A DNA stretch of 64,000 nt from Isochrysis galbana (taxonomy: Eukaryota > Haptophyta > Isochrysidales > Isochrysidaceae). This document shows positions 63,466 through 64,000 of this stretch, one piece after another (position 1 is the first letter of the stretch; each line of letters opens with the position of its first letter). The notes beneath the pieces are model-generated. The model was not told the origin of the DNA, ran no database searches, and saw only the letters and a list, made by a program, of their open reading frames with translations. The stretch covers positions 1,352,253 through 1,416,252 of the forward strand of contig CM030937.1 in assembly GCA_018136815.1 (NCBI GenBank), read 5' to 3'. The position numbers were made by a program, and so were the translations under genes.

Positions 63466-64000
63466 ATGGCCGATTTCGACGCAGTGCGCGGGGTCGGCGG
63501 GCGCGATTGGCGTGGCTGTGAGGGCGGCATACCGCACTTTGATGCTGGTAGCGGCATCCATTTGGTGAGCGGTGACTTGAACGGCCTCGTGGCGCCCCCG
63601 GTCGCGGGTCGAAGTTGGGCACTCATGGCGCGTCTTGGGGCGTGACGACGTCATCACCGGGGGCCTCAAGCGGCCGATTTCGACGCAGTGCGCGGGGGCG
63701 GCGGGCGCGATTGGCGTAGCTGTGAGGGCGGCATACCGCACTTTGGTGCTGGTAGCGGCATCCATATGGTGAGCGGTGACTTGAACGGCCTCGTGGCGCC
63801 CCCGGTCGCGGGTCGAAGTTGGGCACTCATGGCGCGTCTTGAGGCGTGATGACGTCATCACCGGGGGCCGCAAGCGGCCGATTTCGACGCAGTGCGCGGG
63901 GGCGGCGGGCGCGATGGGCGTGGCTGTGAGGGCGGCATACCGCACTTTGGTGCTGGTAGCGGCATCCATTTGGCGAGCGGTGACTCGAACGGCCTCGTGG
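63466..64000. repeat. Tandem satellite, 204-bp unit, runs off window end
   Basis: The mark CGATTTCGACGCAGTGCGCG falls at 63471, 63675 and 63879, an exact 204-bp period. The units contain GATGACGTCATC (palindromic), GCGATTGGCGT and GTCGAAGTTGGGCACTC. The array starts 2 bp after the stop codon of the chromodomain gene. Minus-strand frames across it are artefacts. Confidence 0.95.

Noticed and set aside
63355-63969. 204-codon minus-strand frame over the second satellite
   Set aside because: Translation of a 204-bp unit (a multiple of three) repeats the same peptide; no evidence of expression.

Overview
This is a GC-rich eukaryotic nuclear window, most likely from a unicellular alga with a secondary (complex) plastid. 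The genes are short and either intronless or split by small spliceosomal introns. Four predicted proteins (plastid ribosomal protein bL32, ferrochelatase, a DUF4239 membrane protein and a HIBADH/GLYR-type dehydrogenase) begin with a hydrophobic signal peptide followed by a basic, Ser/Ala-rich stretch, the bipartite presequence used to reach a complex plastid. One GC-AG intron and several GTGCGY donors fit a haptophyte-like genome. This is inference; no rRNA or organelle marker is present to fix the lineage.

Host genes in order: SNF1/CAMK-type kinase (3442-5734 +), NHL beta-propeller (6663-7775 +), Orai-like four-helix membrane protein (12581-13591 -), DUF4239 protein (17545-19280 -), LAMMER/CLK kinase (24134-25675 +), part of a coiled-coil gene (27345-28250 -), plastid bL32 (32458-33161 +), YIPF6-like protein (35478-36353 -), HIBADH/GLYR dehydrogenase (39379-40498 -) divergent from a TLC-like membrane protein (41061-42101 +), TPR protein (45189-47474 -), coiled-coil protein (52284-53780 +) and ferrochelatase with a C-terminal CAB/HLIP helix (56018-58679 +). 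Most start codons lie just after a strand-asymmetric pyrimidine or purine tract.

The rest is dense repeat. It holds a hAT transposon with a Tudor-like insert (1-1944), a chromodomain transposase-like gene (61151-63464), a Tc1/mariner-like TA-flanked element (21811-23580), nested TIR elements (36663-38443), a second TIR family (43536-44028 and others), LINE copies (8694-11228, 15299-16833, 28251-31876), many 5'-end-only retroelement pieces, two related ~200-bp satellite arrays (50046-51405 and 63466-64000), a 260-bp foldback (47621-47880) and long GA/CT tracts.

The most unusual signals concern the retroelements. Three families with different sequences all begin with a small hairpin around a TTTATA-like loop. 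Its loop-closing base pair differs between families but stays paired, and an ATG follows within about 5-13 nt. A LINE family also ends in oligo(T) rather than poly(A), and several very short insertions of that tail carry clear target-site duplications. The host genes form no pathway cluster, although four of them serve the plastid.
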